Assembly: GCF_009451885.1 (NCBI RefSeq)
Contig: NZ_WIAO01000042.1
Span: 1 to 37,697 of the forward strand
Direction of reading: 5' to 3'
DNA from: Glycomyces albidus
GTDB taxonomy: Bacteria > Actinomycetota > Actinomycetes > Mycobacteriales > Micromonosporaceae
Length of the DNA: 37,697 nucleotides
In this document: positions 1-8,834 of the stretch, in pieces
Layout of the letters: the number at the start of each line of letters is the position of its first letter
How positions within the stretch are numbered: position 1 is the stretch's first letter
Translations under genes and position numbers: made by a program
The notes under the pieces: model-generated
What the model saw: the letters and a program-made list of their open reading frames with translations, nothing else
Databases searched by the model: none
What the model was told of the DNA's origin: nothing

Positions 1-1195
1 CGGGGGCGGGACGGGCCGGGGCGGCGAGGGCCGCGCCGGCGGCGCGCTGCTCGAGGGTCTCGAGGCGCTGCATGAGGCCGGCCATCGACTCGTCGGAGCC
101 GGGGAGGATCGCGCGGACGCACGCGAGCTCGAGGAGCAGGCGCGGGGCGGTGGCGCCGCGCATGCCGGCGAGGCCGGCGGCGATGACCTCGGCCATGCGC
201 GTGAGCGTGGAGGTGCCCATGCGGGTGGCCTGGCTGGTCATCTTGGCGAGCTGGTCGGCGGGGGCGTCGACGAGGCCGTTGGAGCCGGCGTCGGGGACCT
301 GGGTGAGGACGATGAGGTCGCGGAGGCGTTCGAGGAGGTCGCCGGCGAAGCGGCGGGGGTCGTGGCCGCCTTCGACGACGCGTTCGACGACCTCCATGAC
401 GGCGGCGCCGTCGGCGGCCGCGAACGCCTCGCACATCTCGTCGAGGAGGCCCGCGTCGGTGACGCCGAGGAGTCCGGCGGCGCGCTCGTAGGTGACGCCT
501 TCCGGTCCGGCGCCGGCGATGAGCTGGTCGAGGACGGAGAGGGTGTCGCGGGCGGAGCCGCCGCCGGCGCGGACGACGAGCGGGAGGACGTCGTCGGCGA
601 CGACCGCGCCCTCCTCGTCGCAGAGCCTGCGGCACAGCTCCCGCATGGCGGGCGGCGGGATGAGCCGGAACGGGTAGTGGTGGGTGCGGGAGCGGATGGT
701 CGGGAGGACCTTGTCCGGCTCGGTGGTGGCGAAGATGAAGAGGACGTAGTCCGGGGGTTCTTCGACGAGTTTGAGGAGCGCGTTGAAGCCGGCGGCGGTG
801 ACCATGTGCGCTTCGTCGATGATGTAGATCTTGAAGCGGGAGTCGACGGGGGCGAAGACGGCGCGTTCGCGCAGTTCGCGGGCGTCGTCGACGCCGCCGT
901 GGCTGGCCGCGTCGATCTCGATGACGTCGACCGAGCCGTGCCCGTCGGCGGCGAGCGCGCGGCAGGAGCGGCATTCGCCGCAGGGCTCGGGGGTGGGTCC
1001 CTGGGCGCAGTTGAGGGAGCGGGCGAGGATGCGGGCCGAGGAGGTCTTGCCGCAGCCGCGGGGGCCGGAGAACAGGTAGGCGTGGTTGAGGCGGCCGGCG
1101 CGGATGGCGTTGATCAAGGGTTCGGTGACGTGCTCTTGGCCGACCACTTCGGCGAAGGTCTGCGGCCGGTATTTGCGGTAGAGCGCGAGTGCCAC
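1..1195 (-). CDS. dnaX: DNA polymerase III subunit gamma/tau, 5' part (cut by left edge)
   Basis: Clamp-loader ATPase subunit of the replicative polymerase. About 398 N-terminal residues are visible; the C-terminal tau region lies outside the window. Seen: Walker A GPRGCGKT at about 44-51, a zinc module with Cys 63, 72, 75 and 78, a DEAH-type Walker B at about 127-130, ATTEPDK at about 156-162 and an SRC-like RSR at about 168-170. I start it at GTG 1195 because AGGAGG (1201-1206) lies 5 nt upstream and the protein then begins MALALYRKYRP, as in relatives. In many actinobacteria dnaX lies beside the SRP RNA gene; here that RNA is about 17.5 kb away. Confidence 0.97.
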   Translation of the reverse strand, partial: MALALYRKYRPQTFAEVVGQEHVTEPLINAIRAGRLNHAYLFSGPRGCGKTSSARILARSLNCAQGPTPEPCGECRSCRALAADGHGSVDVIEIDAASHGGVDDARELRERAVFAPVDSRFKIYIIDEAHMVTAAGFNALLKLVEEPPDYVLFIFATTEPDKVLPTIRSRTHHYPFRLIPPPAMRELCRRLCDEEGAVVADDVLPLVVRAGGGSARDTLSVLDQLIAGAGPEGVTYERAAGLLGVTDAGLLDEMCEAFAAADGAAVMEVVERVVEGGHDPRRFAGDLLERLRDLIVLTQVPDAGSNGLVDAPADQLAKMTSQATRMGTSTLTRMAEVIAAGLAGMRGATAPRLLLELACVRAILPGSDESMAGLMQRLETLEQRAAGAALAAPARPAP

Positions 1196-1488
1196 GTCGT
1201 CCTCCTGCTGGTTGCTCCGCCGGCGGCGCGGATCTGGTCGGCGCTGTTCTCTGCGGCCCGGTTCCCGCTGTGCTTGCGGGCGCTGCCGGTTCGGCGCTGC
1301 TGGTTCGCGGCGCTGTCGCGGCGGGCCTGAAGCCAGGGTACGGCCTGGGTCCGACGTTCTGCGGTTCGACCGGCGGTGTTGGTGCGGCGGGCACAGGGCG
1401 GCGGCCGGGTGGACGGGTTGCGGGGGTTTTCGGGGATTTGAGGGGTGGTCCCCGGGAGATGAAAGCGGTATCCTGTTCGAACCGCGAT
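1196..1488. other. Intergenic region between dnaX and esterase
   Basis: About 290 bp between two divergent genes. It carries the dnaX Shine-Dalgarno at its left end and imperfect repeats of CGGCGCTG-like words around 1235-1320. I see no convincing gene on either strand; the long open frames here are by-products of the GC-rich sequence. Confidence 0.5.
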
Positions 1489-1492
1489 AGAT

Positions 1493-1504
1493 TTAAACGT
1501 TTCA
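1493..1504. promoter_or_regulatory. LacI-family-like operator upstream of the esterase
   Basis: TTAAACGTTTCA differs at one position from a perfect TGAAACGTTTCA palindrome, the general shape of LacI-family sugar-repressor operators with a central CG. It lies 26 bp before the TTG start of the secreted esterase, so it could repress that gene until a sugar signal is present. No LacI-family gene is in the window. Confidence 0.45.
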
Positions 1505-1530
1505 ATGTAAGCCGATGTAAGGAGTCCCGC

Positions 1531-3024
1531 TTGCGCACCCCAGCTCCACCCCGCCGCGCGCGCCTCGCCAGGCTGCTGGCCGCCGCCGCGGCGGCACTGT
1601 TCACCGCCGCCGGATTCACCGTCCTCGGCTCCGCACCGGCCGCCGCCGTCGAGACGAACACCTGGTACCGGATCGTCAACGACTACTCCGGCCTCGCCGT
1701 CAGCATCCAGAACGGCTCCACCACCGCCGGCGCCCCCGCCGTCCTCGCCGCCCCCTCCACCGCGACGAACCAGCAGTTCCGCTTCGTCGACTCCGGCGGC
1801 GGCTACTACCGGATCCAAGCCCGGCACTCGAATCAGGTACTCGACGTCTACGCCAAGTCCACCGCCAACGGCGCCGACATCGTCCAGTGGACCGACAACG
1901 GCGGCACCAACCAGCAGTGGCAGGTCAACACCCAGACCGACGGCTCCGTCGAACTCGTGAACCGCAACTCCGGCAAGGCCCTCGACAACTGGGAGCGCGC
2001 GACCGCCGCCGGCAGCCGGATCTCCCAGTACGACCGCATCGGCGAGGAGACCCAGCACTGGAAGCTCGTCCCCGTCGAGGGCACCGGCGGCACCGCCGGC
2101 AACGGCTCCCTCACCGACCCGAACGTCCAGTACTACGGCCGCTGGAACACCGCCAGCGCCTCCTGGTACACGATGGGCTGGGCCGGCGGCTACGTCGAGA
2201 CCGCCTTCACCGGCTCCTCCATCGGCGTGAAGCTCCGAGGCACCATCGACATGTACTACTCGATCGACGGCGGCAGCGAGACCTGGATGCGCGCCGTCTC
2301 CGGGAACGTCACCATCAGGTCCGGCCTCTCCGGCACCCACTCCATCCGGATCGGCTTCCGCGAACGCGCCGGCTCCTACACCGGCGACCCGGCCTTCGGC
2401 GGATTCATCCTCGCCTCCGGCGGCACCACCGTCACCAGGGCCCGCCCCGCGAACTTCATCGAGTTCATCGGCGACTCCATCACCGTCGGACAGCCCAACG
2501 GCAACCGGCCCTTCACCGCGTACGGCTACCTCGTCGGCGACAACCTGAACGCCGGCCACACCCAGGTCGCCCAAGGCGGCGCCTGCCTGGTCAGCACCGC
2601 CGACGGCTGCTACGGGATGATGGACTGGTTCCGCCGATCCTCCGCGTTCGTCTCGAACGACGACTGGAACTTCTCCCGCTACCAGGCCACCGCCGTCGTG
2701 ATCAATCTCGGCACCAACGACGTCGGCCACGGCGTCTCCACCACCGCGTTCCAGCAGAACTACATCGTCATGCTCGAACGCGTCCGCCAGGCCTACCCGA
2801 ACGCGCACATCTTCGCGATGGAGACCTTCCGGAACCGCTACAGCCCCGAGACGCAGAACGCCGTGAACGCCCGCGTCAGCGCCGGTGACACGAAGGTCCA
2901 CTTCGTCGACACCACCGGGTGGCTCCCGGACGCCTCCGACCTCGTCGACAGCGTCCACCCCAGCGACTCCGGCCACGCTAAGATCGCCGGCCGCCTGACC
3001 CCGATCATCGACCAGTACATCTAG
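1531..3024 (+). CDS. Secreted RICIN-domain SGNH/CE2-like carbohydrate esterase
   Basis: Predicted exported esterase of 497 aa that probably removes acetyl groups from plant polysaccharide. Order: basic N-terminus and hydrophobic signal peptide with a likely cut after APAAA (about residue 39), a RICIN/CBM13 beta-trefoil (about 44-175, with Q-x-W repeats), a jelly-roll segment typical of CE2 esterases (about 190-285), then an SGNH hydrolase. Catalytic blocks are visible: GDSI with Ser316, NLGTND around 392-397, and D473-x-x-H476. TTG 1531 is chosen because AAGGAG (1519-1524) lies 6 nt upstream and it places the signal peptide at the N-terminus. The LacI-like operator just upstream suggests sugar control. 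Family assignment is solid; the exact substrate is inferred. Confidence 0.88.
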   Translation: MRTPAPPRRARLARLLAAAAAALFTAAGFTVLGSAPAAAVETNTWYRIVNDYSGLAVSIQNGSTTAGAPAVLAAPSTATNQQFRFVDSGGGYYRIQARHSNQVLDVYAKSTANGADIVQWTDNGGTNQQWQVNTQTDGSVELVNRNSGKALDNWERATAAGSRISQYDRIGEETQHWKLVPVEGTGGTAGNGSLTDPNVQYYGRWNTASASWYTMGWAGGYVETAFTGSSIGVKLRGTIDMYYSIDGGSETWMRAVSGNVTIRSGLSGTHSIRIGFRERAGSYTGDPAFGGFILASGGTTVTRARPANFIEFIGDSITVGQPNGNRPFTAYGYLVGDNLNAGHTQVAQGGACLVSTADGCYGMMDWFRRSSAFVSNDDWNFSRYQATAVVINLGTNDVGHGVSTTAFQQNYIVMLERVRQAYPNAHIFAMETFRNRYSPETQNAVNARVSAGDTKVHFVDTTGWLPDASDLVDSVHPSDSGHAKIAGRLTPIIDQYI

Positions 3025-3034
3025 GACACGACGA

Positions 3035-3073
3035 GGCCGCGGGCCCGCTCTGACCAGGAGCGGGCCCGCGGCC
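3035..3073. terminator. Bidirectional hairpin between esterase and ABC permease
   Basis: Perfect 16-bp arms (3035-3050 and 3058-3073) around a 7-nt loop, without a T-tract. It lies between convergent genes and could stop transcription from both sides. Confidence 0.7.
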
Positions 3074-3087
3074 GGACAAGCGGCGGC

Positions 3088-4305
3088 CTAGTTCGCCGTC
3101 AGCGCCTCCGTCGGCGACAGCCGCGACGCCCGCACCGCCGGGTACAGGCCCGCGACCGCGCCGATGAACAGCGTCGCCGCCACGCCACCGACGCTCGCCC
3201 AGTACGGGACCACCGTCGGCCACTCCCGCACCGCCGCGAACACCGCGGTCACCGCCGTCCCCAGCAGCACCCCGCCGACCCCGCCCAGGGCGCTCAGCAG
3301 CAGCGACTCGGCCAGGAACTGCAACCGGATCTGCCCCTTCGTCGCCCCCAGCGACCGCCGCAGACCGATCTCGCTGCGCCGCTCCAGGACCGAGATGACC
3401 ATCGTGTTCGCCACCCCGACCCCGCCCACGAGCAGCGCCACACCGCCCAGGCCGAGCAGCATCCCGGTGAAGGCCGTGTCCACGGCGTTCTTCGCCGCCA
3501 GCGCGTCCGACGGCCGCGACACCTCGACCTCGTCGGGGGCCTCCGGGTTCGCGGTCGTCGCGAGCACCCCGGCGACCTCCTCCACGTACTGCTCCTCGGC
3601 GCGGGCGTACACCGTGGTCGGGTGCCCGTCGAAGCCGAGGTACGCGGCGGCGGCCTCCCAGCCGACCATGACGGCGAGGTCGAGTTCGTCTGCGAGCGCG
3701 ACGGGTTCGAGGATGCCGACGACGGTGAACCACTGCCCGGCGATGTAGACCTCGACGCCGTCGCCGACCGAGACGATGCCGAGCTGCTCGGCCGCGGCCG
3801 AGCCGAGCACGACCGCCGGGTAGCGGGCCGTCGCGGCGTTGAGCCAGGCGCCCTCGGCGAGTTCGGCCCCGACCGTGTCGAGCAGGTCGAGTTCGGCGGC
3901 GACGACGCTCATGCCGCCCGAGCGGCCCTCGGGGATGTGGTCGGACCGGTACACGTTCGTGCCGGGCACGGACCCGGTCGCGGCGACCGCGTAGACCGGG
4001 TCGATCCGGTCGACCATCGCCGTCGACTCGTACGGCAGGACGCCCTCCTCCCCCGACAGCATCGACGTGCCGGGCTGGACCGTGAGCAGGTTCGTGCCCA
4101 GGGCCGCGAGCTGCCGGTCGAGTTCGGCCCGGCTCGACGAGGAGATGCCGACGACGGCGATCATCGCGGCGATGCCGATCGCGATGCCCAATGCCGAGAG
4201 CCAGGCCCGCAGCGGCCGGGTCCGCAGGCCGGTGGCGCCGACTTTGAACACGTCGCCCGGGCGCATCCGGGCGGGGCGCAGCGCCCGCGGGTCGGTGGCG
4301 ACCAT
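3088..4305 (-). CDS. MacB/FtsX-type ABC transporter permease
   Basis: Inner-membrane subunit of an export-type ABC system, 405 aa. It has the MacB layout: a first membrane helix at about residues 33-54, a large extracytoplasmic MacB-core-like domain (about 60-265), then three C-terminal helices of the FtsX fold, the last close to the C-terminus. The ATG directly follows the stop of the ATPase gene (TGAATG), so the two are translationally coupled. With the adaptor and lipoprotein upstream it forms a four-gene operon that probably exports, or senses and removes, an envelope-active compound. Substrate unknown. Confidence 0.9.
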   Translation of the reverse strand: MVATDPRALRPARMRPGDVFKVGATGLRTRPLRAWLSALGIAIGIAAMIAVVGISSSSRAELDRQLAALGTNLLTVQPGTSMLSGEEGVLPYESTAMVDRIDPVYAVAATGSVPGTNVYRSDHIPEGRSGGMSVVAAELDLLDTVGAELAEGAWLNAATARYPAVVLGSAAAEQLGIVSVGDGVEVYIAGQWFTVVGILEPVALADELDLAVMVGWEAAAAYLGFDGHPTTVYARAEEQYVEEVAGVLATTANPEAPDEVEVSRPSDALAAKNAVDTAFTGMLLGLGGVALLVGGVGVANTMVISVLERRSEIGLRRSLGATKGQIRLQFLAESLLLSALGGVGGVLLGTAVTAVFAAVREWPTVVPYWASVGGVAATLFIGAVAGLYPAVRASRLSPTEALTAN

Positions 4306-5010
4306 TCAGACCACCTGCCCGTCGCGCATCGCGACCTGCCGGGGCAGCGAGTCGGCGATGTCGTGGTCGTGGGTGATGACCACGATCGTCGTGCCGGCCT
4401 CGTGGAGTTCGTGCAGCAGGTCCATGACGCTCGCGCCCGAGACCGAGTCGAGGTTGCCGGTCGGCTCGTCGGCGAGGAGGAGCGCCGGGTTGCCGATGAC
4501 GGCCCTGGCGATGGCGACGCGCTGGCGCTCGCCGCCGGAGAGCTCGTTCGGGAGGTGGTCGATGCGGTGGTCGAGCCCGACTCTGGCGAGGGCTTCGGCG
4601 GCGCGGGCGCGCCGCTCGGGGGCGGCGGTGCCGCTGTAGAGGAGGCCGTCGGCGACGTTGTCGAGGACCGGCTGCCCCACGGCGAGGTGGAACTGCTGGA
4701 ACACGAACCCGATCCGGGAGGACCGGAGCGCCGAGAGCTGCTTGTCGCGGAGTTTCGCGACGTCGAAGCCGTCGATGCGGACGGTGCCCGTGGTGGGCCG
4801 GTCGAGTGTCCCGATGAGGTTGAGCATCGTGGACTTGCCCGACCCGGAGGGGCCGACGATCGCGCACATCTCCCCGGGGTCGATGCGCAGGCTCACTTCG
4901 CGGAGCGCCTTCACGTCGCCGGCGTAGGTCTTGGTGACCGCGTCGAGTTCGACGACCGGTCGCGTCCCGGCCTGCGGTGCGGCGCTCTCGGCTTCGACGA
5001 GGACGGTCAT
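4306..5010 (-). CDS. ABC transporter ATP-binding protein (MacB/LolD type)
   Basis: ATPase of 234 aa driving the neighbouring permease. Seen: Walker A GPSGSGKS at 53-60, Q-loop near 105, signature LSGGE at 157-161, Walker B LLLADE at 177-182 and H-loop His214. The phrase DEPTGNLDS is typical of the LolD/MacB branch. ATG 5010 overlaps the adaptor stop by ATGA and gives the usual length for the family, with about 18 residues before the beta-strand [11 protein letters not shown]. Longer in-frame extensions upstream are low-complexity Arg-rich shadow sequence. Confidence 0.94.
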   Translation of the reverse strand: MTVLVEAESAAPQAGTRPVVELDAVTKTYAGDVKALREVSLRIDPGEMCAIVGPSGSGKSTMLNLIGTLDRPTTGTVRIDGFDVAKLRDKQLSALRSSRIGFVFQQFHLAVGQPVLDNVADGLLYSGTAAPERRARAAEALARVGLDHRIDHLPNELSGGERQRVAIARAVIGNPALLLADEPTGNLDSVSGASVMDLLHELHEAGTTIVVITHDHDIADSLPRQVAMRDGQVV

Positions 5011-6095
5011 GAGGGCACCACCACGGACTGACCCGCTTCCAGGCCTTCGCCGCTGACTTCGACGTACCCGTCGGCGAACAGGCCGGTGTCGACCGCGATG
5101 ACCTCGGTGCCGCCGTCGACGACTTCGACGCCGTAGCCGCCTTCGGCGAGGCCGAGGAGGGCCTCGACGGGGACGGTGAGGACGTCGGCGGCGCTGTCGC
5201 CGGCGAAGCCGACGTCGACGCTGGCCTGGTCGAGCGCGTCGAAGACGGTCGCGTCGTCGGCGGCCACGGTCACTTCGAGGTAGGTGACGTCCTCGGTCTC
5301 GCCGCCCTGGCCGGTCTCCTCGGTCACGACGGTCTCCGAATCGGTGACGGTGCCGGTGGCCTCGGTGCCGTCGGGGAGGGTGATGTCGACGGCTTCGCCG
5401 ACGACGACCAGCTCCTGGTCCTCGAGTTCGACCTCGACGGTGACGACCTTGTCGAGGCCGGTGTAGGCGAACACCGGCCCGCCGGGCTGTGCGGCGGCGC
5501 CGAGCTGCGGGTCGACGGTGTCGACGCGGATCGCGTCGGGGGTGAAGACGACCCGGCCGAGTTCGACGGCCCCGGTCTCCTCGAGTCCGAGGTCGTCCTG
5601 CCATTCCTCGACGGCGTCGGCGGTGGCGTCGGTGTACTCGTCGTCGACGGTGAACCCGTCGTAGCCGAGGGCCGCGAGGTTCTCCTCGAACTGCTCGACG
5701 TCGGCGCCTTCGGTGCCGGGGCCCAGCGCCCGGTACGCCGGGAGGGACCCGTACATGAGGACGACCGGCTGGTCGTTGACGGAGTAGAGGACGTCGCCGC
5801 GTTCGAGGACGTCGCCTGCGGCGGGCAGTCCGGTGAGGGTGCCGTTGAGCAGGCAGTTCATGTCGAGTGCGTCGCCGTAGCCGAGGTCGCCGGCGACTGT
5901 GACGGTCTCGGTGAGGGTCTGGACGGTGACCTCGGCGGTCGCCGGCGTCTCCTGGGTGGCCTCGGCTTCGGCCTCTTCGAAGAAGGAGCGGAGGTCGAAC
6001 CCGAGGGCGGCCGCGGCCGCGCCGGCGGCCGCCAGCGCGATCGCCGCTCCGGCGACGACTTTCCCTGCGCGGCCTTTGCCGCGTCGGCGCGCCAT
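5007..6095 (-). CDS. HlyD-like efflux adaptor with peptidoglycan-binding domain
   Basis: Membrane-anchored adaptor of 362 aa. A basic N-terminus and one membrane helix (about 10-33) are followed by an acidic extracytoplasmic part, a biotinyl/lipoyl-like barrel region, a peptidoglycan-binding type-1 domain (about 125-185, with the phrase [12 protein letters not shown]) and beta-rich membrane-fusion-protein domains towards the C-terminus. Such adaptors accompany MacB-type exporters in Gram-positive actinobacteria. The ATG overlaps the preceding lipoprotein stop by one base and the stop overlaps the ATPase start, so the three genes are tightly coupled. Confidence 0.85.
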   Translation of the reverse strand: MARRRGKGRAGKVVAGAAIALAAAGAAAAALGFDLRSFFEEAEAEATQETPATAEVTVQTLTETVTVAGDLGYGDALDMNCLLNGTLTGLPAAGDVLERGDVLYSVNDQPVVLMYGSLPAYRALGPGTEGADVEQFEENLAALGYDGFTVDDEYTDATADAVEEWQDDLGLEETGAVELGRVVFTPDAIRVDTVDPQLGAAAQPGGPVFAYTGLDKVVTVEVELEDQELVVVGEAVDITLPDGTEATGTVTDSETVVTEETGQGGETEDVTYLEVTVAADDATVFDALDQASVDVGFAGDSAADVLTVPVEALLGLAEGGYGVEVVDGGTEVIAVDTGLFADGYVEVSGEGLEAGQSVVVPS

Positions 6096-6664
6096 CACTC
6101 GTCCTCGCTGTTCTCGGGGCCGGGGCCTTCGGGGCGCAGGTCCGCGCAGGCGGCCTCGGCCGCTTGGAACTCTTCGCTCTGCGGGTCGAAGCCCATGTCG
6201 CCGTTCATGATGATGCCGCCGCCCGGCTCGGGGTCCGGGAACTCCTCGATGCCGTTCTCTCGCATGCATTCGGAGTACTCGACGAGGGCTTCGTAGACCT
6301 CGGGGTCGATCTCGTCGCCGCCGTTGGGCTGGGGCCGGAGGTCTTCGCAGGCGGCTTCGGCGTCCTTGAACTCCTGGCTGTCGGGGTCGATGCCTTCGGT
6401 CAGGCCGAGGCTGATGCCGCCCTCGCCTTGCTGCTCGGGGTCGGGGAACTCGGGGACGCCGTTGTCGCGCATGCACTGGGAGTACTCGAGGGCCTGGGCG
6501 AAGGCGTCGTTCTCGCCGCCGCCGTCCCCGCCTTCGGTGTCTTCGGAGGCGGTGGCGGTGCCGTCGGCGGACGCGACGCCGCCGTCGTCGCCGGTGTCGT
6601 CGCCGCATGCGGCGGCGGTGAGGGCCGTGAGGCCGAGGAGGAGCGCGATCAGGTATCGCCTCAT
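6095..6664 (-). CDS. Putative lipoprotein with duplicated Cys-pair repeat
   Basis: First gene of the export operon, 189 aa. A signal sequence ends in LTAAAC with the likely lipid-anchored Cys20 (the -3 position is Ala rather than Leu, so the lipobox is a little atypical). A Gly/Asp/Glu linker follows, then two copies of a roughly 50-residue unit (about 61-110 and 130-177). Each begins YSxCMRxNG, has EFPDPE, and ends AExACxDLRP. The paired cysteines (64/106 and 133/173) could form one disulphide per repeat. A GAAAGG ribosome site precedes the ATG. Function unknown; position suggests a surface sensor or substrate-binding accessory of the ABC system. Confidence 0.82.
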   Translation of the reverse strand: MRRYLIALLLGLTALTAAACGDDTGDDGGVASADGTATASEDTEGGDGGGENDAFAQALEYSQCMRDNGVPEFPDPEQQGEGGISLGLTEGIDPDSQEFKDAEAACEDLRPQPNGGDEIDPEVYEALVEYSECMRENGIEEFPDPEPGGGIIMNGDMGFDPQSEEFQAAEAACADLRPEGPGPENSEDE

Positions 6665-6689
6665 GTCGTTCGCCTTTCAGGTCGCTGTG

Positions 6690-6722
6690 GCGCGGCCGGA
6701 GGGTTGGCTTCCCCGGCCGCGC
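6690..6722. promoter_or_regulatory. Inverted repeat in the divergent export/two-component intergenic region
   Basis: Perfect 10-bp arms GCGCGGCCGG / CCGGCCGCGC around a 13-nt spacer, 26 bp before the lipoprotein start on its strand. It may be an operator for the divergent response regulator or a leader stem. In this GC-rich region chance is not excluded. Confidence 0.35.
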
Positions 6723-6807
6723 AGTCAGTACAGCGGCCGGGGCGTTGCGCGGCCGTAATCCGGAACGGCAATGCCGCGGCAACACCGGGCGGGCGATGAT
6801 GTGTGGC

Positions 6808-7464
6808 ATGAGGATCCTGGTGGTCGAAGACGAGCCGCTGCTCGCCGACGCGGTCGCGGAGTGGCTGCGCGGCGAGGCGCACGCGGTCGACGTCGTCCTG
6901 GACGGCGGCGCGGCGCTGGACCGGATCGGCGTCAACGAGTACGACGTCGTGGTCCTGGACCGGGACCTGCCGGTCGTCCACGGCGACCAGGTGTGCCGCG
7001 AGATCGCGGCCGTCGGCGCCGACACGCGCGTGCTCATGCTCACCGCCGCCGCCGAGGTCGACGACCGGGTGACCGGGCTGGCGCTGGGCGCCGACGACTA
7101 CCTGCCGAAGCCGTTCGCGTTCCGGGAGCTCGCGGCGCGCGTGGCGGCGCTGGGTCGCCGGGCCCGCCCGGCGGCGCCGCCGGTCCTCGAGCGGGCCGGG
7201 ATCAGCCTCGATGTGCATCTGCACCAGGTGTTCCGTGACGGCCGGTATGTGCCGTTGTCGCGCAAGGAGTTCGCGGTCCTGGCGGAGCTGCTGCGCGCGG
7301 GCGGGGCGCCGGTGTCGGCCGAGCAGCTTCTGGAGAAGGCGTGGGACGAGCACACCGACCCGTTCACGCAGGCGGTGCGGATGACGATCCTGAAGCTGCG
7401 GCGCAAGCTCGGGGACCCGCCGGTGGTCCTCACCGAACCGGGAGTGGGGTACCGGATCCGATGA
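6808..7464 (+). CDS. OmpR/PhoB-family response regulator
   Basis: DNA-binding regulator of 218 aa. The receiver domain shows acidic pocket E7-D8, phospho-acceptor Asp51, Thr79 and Lys101. A winged-helix Trans_Reg_C domain with the YRIR end fills the C-terminal half. I use ATG 6808 because the protein then begins MRILVVEDE as in the family; two other ATGs 9 and 12 nt upstream are possible, and no strong Shine-Dalgarno decides. The stop overlaps the kinase start (ATGA). It is divergent from the ABC export operon and probably controls it. Confidence 0.93.
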   Translation: MRILVVEDEPLLADAVAEWLRGEAHAVDVVLDGGAALDRIGVNEYDVVVLDRDLPVVHGDQVCREIAAVGADTRVLMLTAAAEVDDRVTGLALGADDYLPKPFAFRELAARVAALGRRARPAAPPVLERAGISLDVHLHQVFRDGRYVPLSRKEFAVLAELLRAGGAPVSAEQLLEKAWDEHTDPFTQAVRMTILKLRRKLGDPPVVLTEPGVGYRIR

Positions 7465-8624
7465 AGCTGACGCTCCGCGCCCGTCTGACGCTCGTGTACG
7501 GGGGCCTGTTCCTCATCGGCGGGGTGCTGCTGCTGTTCCTCACCTACAGCCTGGTCCAGAACCACCTGCCGGACGAGGGGGAGGCGAACCGGTCGATCGT
7601 GGGGATGAAGGAGTCCGCGGATCTGCCGGTGCCCGAGCCCGGCGAGGATCCGGAGGCGTACGCGCAGGACGTGCGGTTCCTGATCGCCGGGGAGGTCTGG
7701 GAGGACGCGCTGTACGTGATCGCCACCCAGGGCGGGCTCGCGCTCGGCCTCGTCGGCGTCGCGACGGTCGCGCTCGGGTGGCTCGTCGCCGGGCGGATGC
7801 TCCGCCCCATCCAGGGCCTCACCGACACGGCCGCGCGCATCGCCGAGGCCCCCGCGGCCGGGCAGGGGCTCCACGAGCGGATCAAGGTCGAAGGGCCCCA
7901 GGACGAACTGCGTGAGCTCGCCGAGACGTTCAACCGGATGCTGGAGCGGCTCGACCACTCCTTCGACGGGCAGCGCTCGTTCATCTCCAACGCCTCCCAC
8001 GAGCTGCGCACGCCGCTGACGGTCACGCGGGCACTCCTGGAGGTCGCCGTGCACCGGCCGGGTGCGTCGGCGGACGTGCGGCAGCTCGGCGAGACGCTCC
8101 TGGAAGTGAACGCCCGGCACGAGCGGCTCATCGACGGGCTCCTGCTGCTGATGCGCTCGGACCGGGAACTCGGCGAGCGATCCTATGTGGACCTCGCTGA
8201 CGTGGCGGTCCACGTCGCCGCCCAGACGCCCGCCCCCGGCGTCGCGGTCACGGCCGACTGCGAGGAGGCTCCGACCCGCGGCGAACCGGTCCTGCTCGAG
8301 CGGCTGGTGCAGAACCTGGTCGAGAACGCGGTCCGCTACAACCTCCCCGAGGACGGCTGGGTCACGGTGGCGACCCGCACCGACGGCACCCGCGCGGTCG
8401 TCGAGGTCGCCAACACCGGCCCGGTCGTCCCCGCCTTCGAGGTCTCGGGCCTGTTCGAGCCCTTCCGCCGCCTCGGCACCGAACGCCTCGCCACCGCCTC
8501 GAAGGGCGCCGGCCTCGGCCTCTCGATAGTCCGCGCCATCGCCGAAGCCCACGGCGGCGAAGCAACCGCAAAGGCCCGCCCCGAGGGCGGCCTGGTGGTG
8601 ACGGTCGCGCTGCCCGTCGCGTGA
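7461..8624 (+). CDS. Membrane sensor histidine kinase
   Basis: Partner kinase of the preceding regulator, 387 aa. Two membrane helices (about 9-31 and 88-110) bracket a 55-residue extracytoplasmic loop. A HAMP linker follows, then HisKA with phospho-accepting His180 in SHELRTPLT, the N-box QNLVENAVRYN and the G-box GAGLGLSIV near the C-terminus. The sensor loop is short but larger than in BceS-type intramembrane sensors, so the signal may be read outside the membrane or through the lipoprotein. ATG 7461 is coupled to the regulator stop. Confidence 0.94.
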   Translation: MKLTLRARLTLVYGGLFLIGGVLLLFLTYSLVQNHLPDEGEANRSIVGMKESADLPVPEPGEDPEAYAQDVRFLIAGEVWEDALYVIATQGGLALGLVGVATVALGWLVAGRMLRPIQGLTDTAARIAEAPAAGQGLHERIKVEGPQDELRELAETFNRMLERLDHSFDGQRSFISNASHELRTPLTVTRALLEVAVHRPGASADVRQLGETLLEVNARHERLIDGLLLLMRSDRELGERSYVDLADVAVHVAAQTPAPGVAVTADCEEAPTRGEPVLLERLVQNLVENAVRYNLPEDGWVTVATRTDGTRAVVEVANTGPVVPAFEVSGLFEPFRRLGTERLATASKGAGLGLSIVRAIAEAHGGEATAKARPEGGLVVTVALPVA

Positions 8625-8651
8625 ATGCCGTTGGGGCGCAAACGATCTCTC

Positions 8652-8801
8652 ATGAACGCACCTGACGACGCTCGCATGAACACGTCGCGAGCGCAGGCCC
8701 GAGTCGAGGTGGCACTGGCGCGGGCGCTTCCGGCGGTCGGCGTCAATACACCACTACGGCGGGATCCTCGCGCGGGAAGCTTCTCGGCATGCCCGGAATG
8801 A
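8652..8801 (+). pseudogene. Possible N-terminal remnant of a Vsr-type mismatch endonuclease
   Basis: A 49-codon open frame whose pattern D-x-x-R-M...R-x-E-x-A-L-x-R-A-L-x-x-x-G-V matches the N-terminus of Vsr-family very-short-patch repair endonucleases. Those proteins continue with a catalytic Asp and a zinc site that are absent here; the frame stops at TGA 8799-8801. There is no good ribosome site. I read it as a decayed fragment, but a chance open frame is possible. The rest of the gap between the kinase and the VOC gene (8625-8834) holds nothing else I can name. Confidence 0.3.
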
Positions 8802-8834
8802 CGAGATCCCTACGGTATACAGCGGCGAGGAAAT

